From contig BCIA01000004.1 of assembly GCA_001599815.1 (NCBI GenBank), positions 3,126,082-3,190,081 on the forward strand: DNA of 64,000 nt. The letters run 5' to 3'. The stretch is from Furcasterigmium furcatum. Lineage: Eukaryota > Ascomycota > Sordariomycetes > Glomerellales > Plectosphaerellaceae. Made by a program: the position numbers and the translations under genes. The first letter of the stretch is position 1; every line of letters starts with the position of its first letter. Positions 62,066 through 64,000 of this stretch are shown piece by piece. The notes beneath the pieces are model-generated. The model had not been told where the DNA came from and searched no databases. It was given only the letters and a program-made list of their open reading frames with translations.

Positions 62066-64000
62066 ATGGCTGTCACTGGCAATGCACCGCCGGCTTTGCC
62101 GCCGAAGAGCATCAAGTTCGCCATTGGTAACCATATATCCACCCTGCAACCCAGGATCGCTTTTGCTGACCTTGAAAGACCGTGGCGGTACCTTCACGGA
62201 CATTTGGGCCTCCATTCCCGGCCAGCCTGATGTCGTAACTAAGCTCCTCTCCGTCAACAAAGAGCAATATGCGGACGCGCCTGCGGAAGGCATCCGACAG
62301 GTGCTCGAAACGGTGTCTGGAAGATCCATTCCCAGAGGCTCTCCCATTCCCAAGGACCTCATCCACTCCATCCGCATGGGCACAACAGTAGCGACCAACG
62401 GTAAGTAGCCTGTGCTCGGGCGGCTTGTTCTGCCTTGACATCCTGCTGACTGCCACACCAGCACTCCTGGAACGAAAAGGCACCCGTCACGCCTTCGTGG
62501 TGACCCAGGGCTTCCGCGATGTCCTCGACATCAGCTACCAGTCCCGCCCCAAGCTGTTCGAGCTTGGCATCAAGAAGCCACAGCTTCTCTACGACGAAGT
62601 CGTCGAGGTGTCGGAGCGCATCACAGTCGAGGACTTTGACGAGAACCCAAACGGCGTCAACACGAAGCTCGAGGAAATCCCGGGCGTGCTTGTGAAGGGC
62701 ACCACCGGCGACATGCTGCGCATCATCCGCCCGCTGGACGAGGCCGAGGTCCGCGAGAAGCTGGCAAAGCTGAAAGAGGCGGGTATCGATGCGCTGGCCA
62801 TCTGCCTGGCCCATTCGTACCTGTACCCTACCCACGAGGACCGCATCGCTGAGATCGCCAGGGAGTTGGGCTTCAGCCACGTTTCGACATCGTCGAGCGT
62901 CGGCGCCAAGATGATCAAGATGATCTCGCGCGGTAGCTCTGCATCCGTGGACGCGTACCTGACTCCCGAGATCGTCAAGTATATTGACGGGTTCGCGAGG
63001 GGATTTGACGGTGGTAACCTCGACGGCGTGTCCTGCGAGTTTATGCAGAGCGACGGCGGCTTGGTTGGCCATAAGAGCTTCCGTGGCCTGCGCGGTGTTT
63101 TGAGCGGACCTGCCGGTATGTCTTTCTCTGTACATATTATTCACACCTCAGCTGGAATCGCTGACTCCTTTCGCAGGCGGCGTCGTTGGTCACGCGCGAA
63201 CATCATACAATGGCAGGTCACCTGTAGTTGGGTTCGATATGGGCGGAACCTCTACCGATGTCAGTCGGTACGGCGGCTCCTTTGAGCACGTATTCGAGAC
63301 TACTACGGCAGGTGTGTCTATCCAGACTCCCCAGCTGGATATCAACACCGTCGCCAGCGGAGGTGGATCGATCCTGTTCTGGAGCAACGGTCTCTTCAAG
63401 GTCGGCCCCGAAGTAAGTCTTTTCCCTCGCTCAACAGACTGTCCCAGGACTGACATGATGAAAGAGCGCTGGCGCTTCACCAGGCCCCGCGTCGTATCGC
63501 AAAGGCGGACCGCTGACTGTGACTGATGCAAACCTCTTGTACGGTTCCCATCCTCAACACTTCAGATCCAGAACCTCACTGACCTGTACAGCCTCGGACG
63601 TTTGATTCCCGCATATTTCCCGTCCATCTTCGGTCCCAATGAAGACCTCCCACTCGATAGAGAGGTTGTCACAAAGCGGTTCGAAGAGCTGACGGCCCAG
63701 ATTTGCGCCGACACCGGGAGGAGCATGACCGCCCACGAAGTCGCCAATGGATTCATCGACATTGCAAACGAGTCCATGTGCCGCCCCATCCGCGCGCTGA
63801 CCGAGGCTCGTGGGTTCGAGACATCCGAGCATATTCTGTCCAGCTTTGGCGGTGCTGGCGGCCAGCACGCCTGCGAGATCGCGGCCAAGCTTGGAATCAA
63901 CCGCGTCGTCATCCACAAGTACTCGAGCATCCTCTCGGCCTACGGCATGGCGCTGGCTGAGGTCGTCCAGGAGGCCCAAGAGCCGAGCTCCGAGGTAGTT
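62066..64000 (+). CDS. ATP-dependent 5-oxoprolinase/hydantoinase, 5' part
   Basis: Six exons seen: 62066-62126, 62179-62400, 62462-63115, 63177-63412, 63465-63538 and 63592 onward; the gene runs off the window after about 552 codons. The start MAVTGNAPPALPPKSIKFAI joins to DRGGTFTDIWASIPG, the first phosphate-binding loop of HyuA/oxoprolinase, followed by RMGTTVATNALLERKG, GFRDVLDISYQ, AICLAHSYLYPTHEDR, the second nucleotide loop VVGFDMGGTSTDVSRYGG, and SSFGGAGGQHACEIA. Fungal oxoprolinases are about 1300 residues with HyuA- and HyuB-like halves, so roughly the second half is missing. They use ATP to open 5-oxoproline to glutamate; relatives open hydantoins. Cannot decide which from this half. 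Neighbour of a permease on a shared promoter. Confidence 0.9.

Noticed and set aside
1..64000. CRISPR arrays, rRNA, transposon terminal repeats, telomere repeats
   Set aside because: Looked for by eye; none seen. Short tandem repeats present are simple microsatellites.

Overview
The window is nuclear DNA of a filamentous ascomycete (Pezizomycotina, most likely Sordariomycetes). Genes are on both strands and are interrupted by short 46-82 nt introns with GTRNGT donors, CTNAC-like branch points and YAG acceptors. Third codon positions are GC-rich, the proteins carry long Ser/Pro/Ala-rich disordered tails, and the recognisable orthologues are fungal. I reconstructed 21 genes, two of them incomplete (an NLR-type fragment and a gene cut by the right edge). 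Splice sites were placed by joining reading frames at canonical signals and checking phase; exon lists are in the evidence fields.

Layout. 1-27.8 kb is mainly core genome: a CaMKK/Ssp1-type kinase (+), a YCII-domain protein (-), chorismate synthase (-), VPS11 (-), MLH3 (-), cytosolic tyrosyl-tRNA synthetase (+, 11 exons, divergent from MLH3), a fungus-specific disordered protein (+), a nitrilase with an internal repeat (-), a small acidic protein (-) and the inositol hexakisphosphate kinase KCS1 (-). From 27.8 to 38.4 kb the DNA looks accessory: a ~4 kb block without a convincing gene, a 566-residue orphan protein (-), a 5' fragment of an NLR-type alpha/beta-hydrolase gene (+), a sulfotransferase-like P-loop protein (+) and a LaeA-like methyltransferase (+). 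From 38.5 to 54.8 kb it returns to core genes: a large disordered protein (-), the SIN scaffold Cdc11/SnaD (+), a TBC Rab-GAP (+) and a secreted M28 aminopeptidase with a PA domain (+).

The right end (55.0-64.0 kb) reads as a candidate catabolic gene cluster: a Zn2Cys6 regulator (-) divergent from a sarcosine/amino-acid-type FAD oxidase (+), then a Dal5-type MFS permease (-) divergent from an ATP-dependent 5-oxoprolinase/hydantoinase (+, truncated by the edge). Import, ATP-driven opening of a cyclic amide and FAD-dependent oxidation of a secondary amine would form a coherent route for a compound such as 5-oxoproline or an N-methylhydantoin. The permease/hydrolase promoter carries an exact 11-bp direct repeat, and related TCCGA elements lie in the regulator/oxidase promoter. 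This is the best candidate here for something not described before, but its substrate is inference.

Regulatory features seen directly include upstream ORFs in three long leaders (kinase, SIN scaffold, Rab-GAP) and TATA-like boxes ahead of several accessory genes. I saw no tRNA, rRNA, CRISPR array, intact transposon or telomeric repeat.
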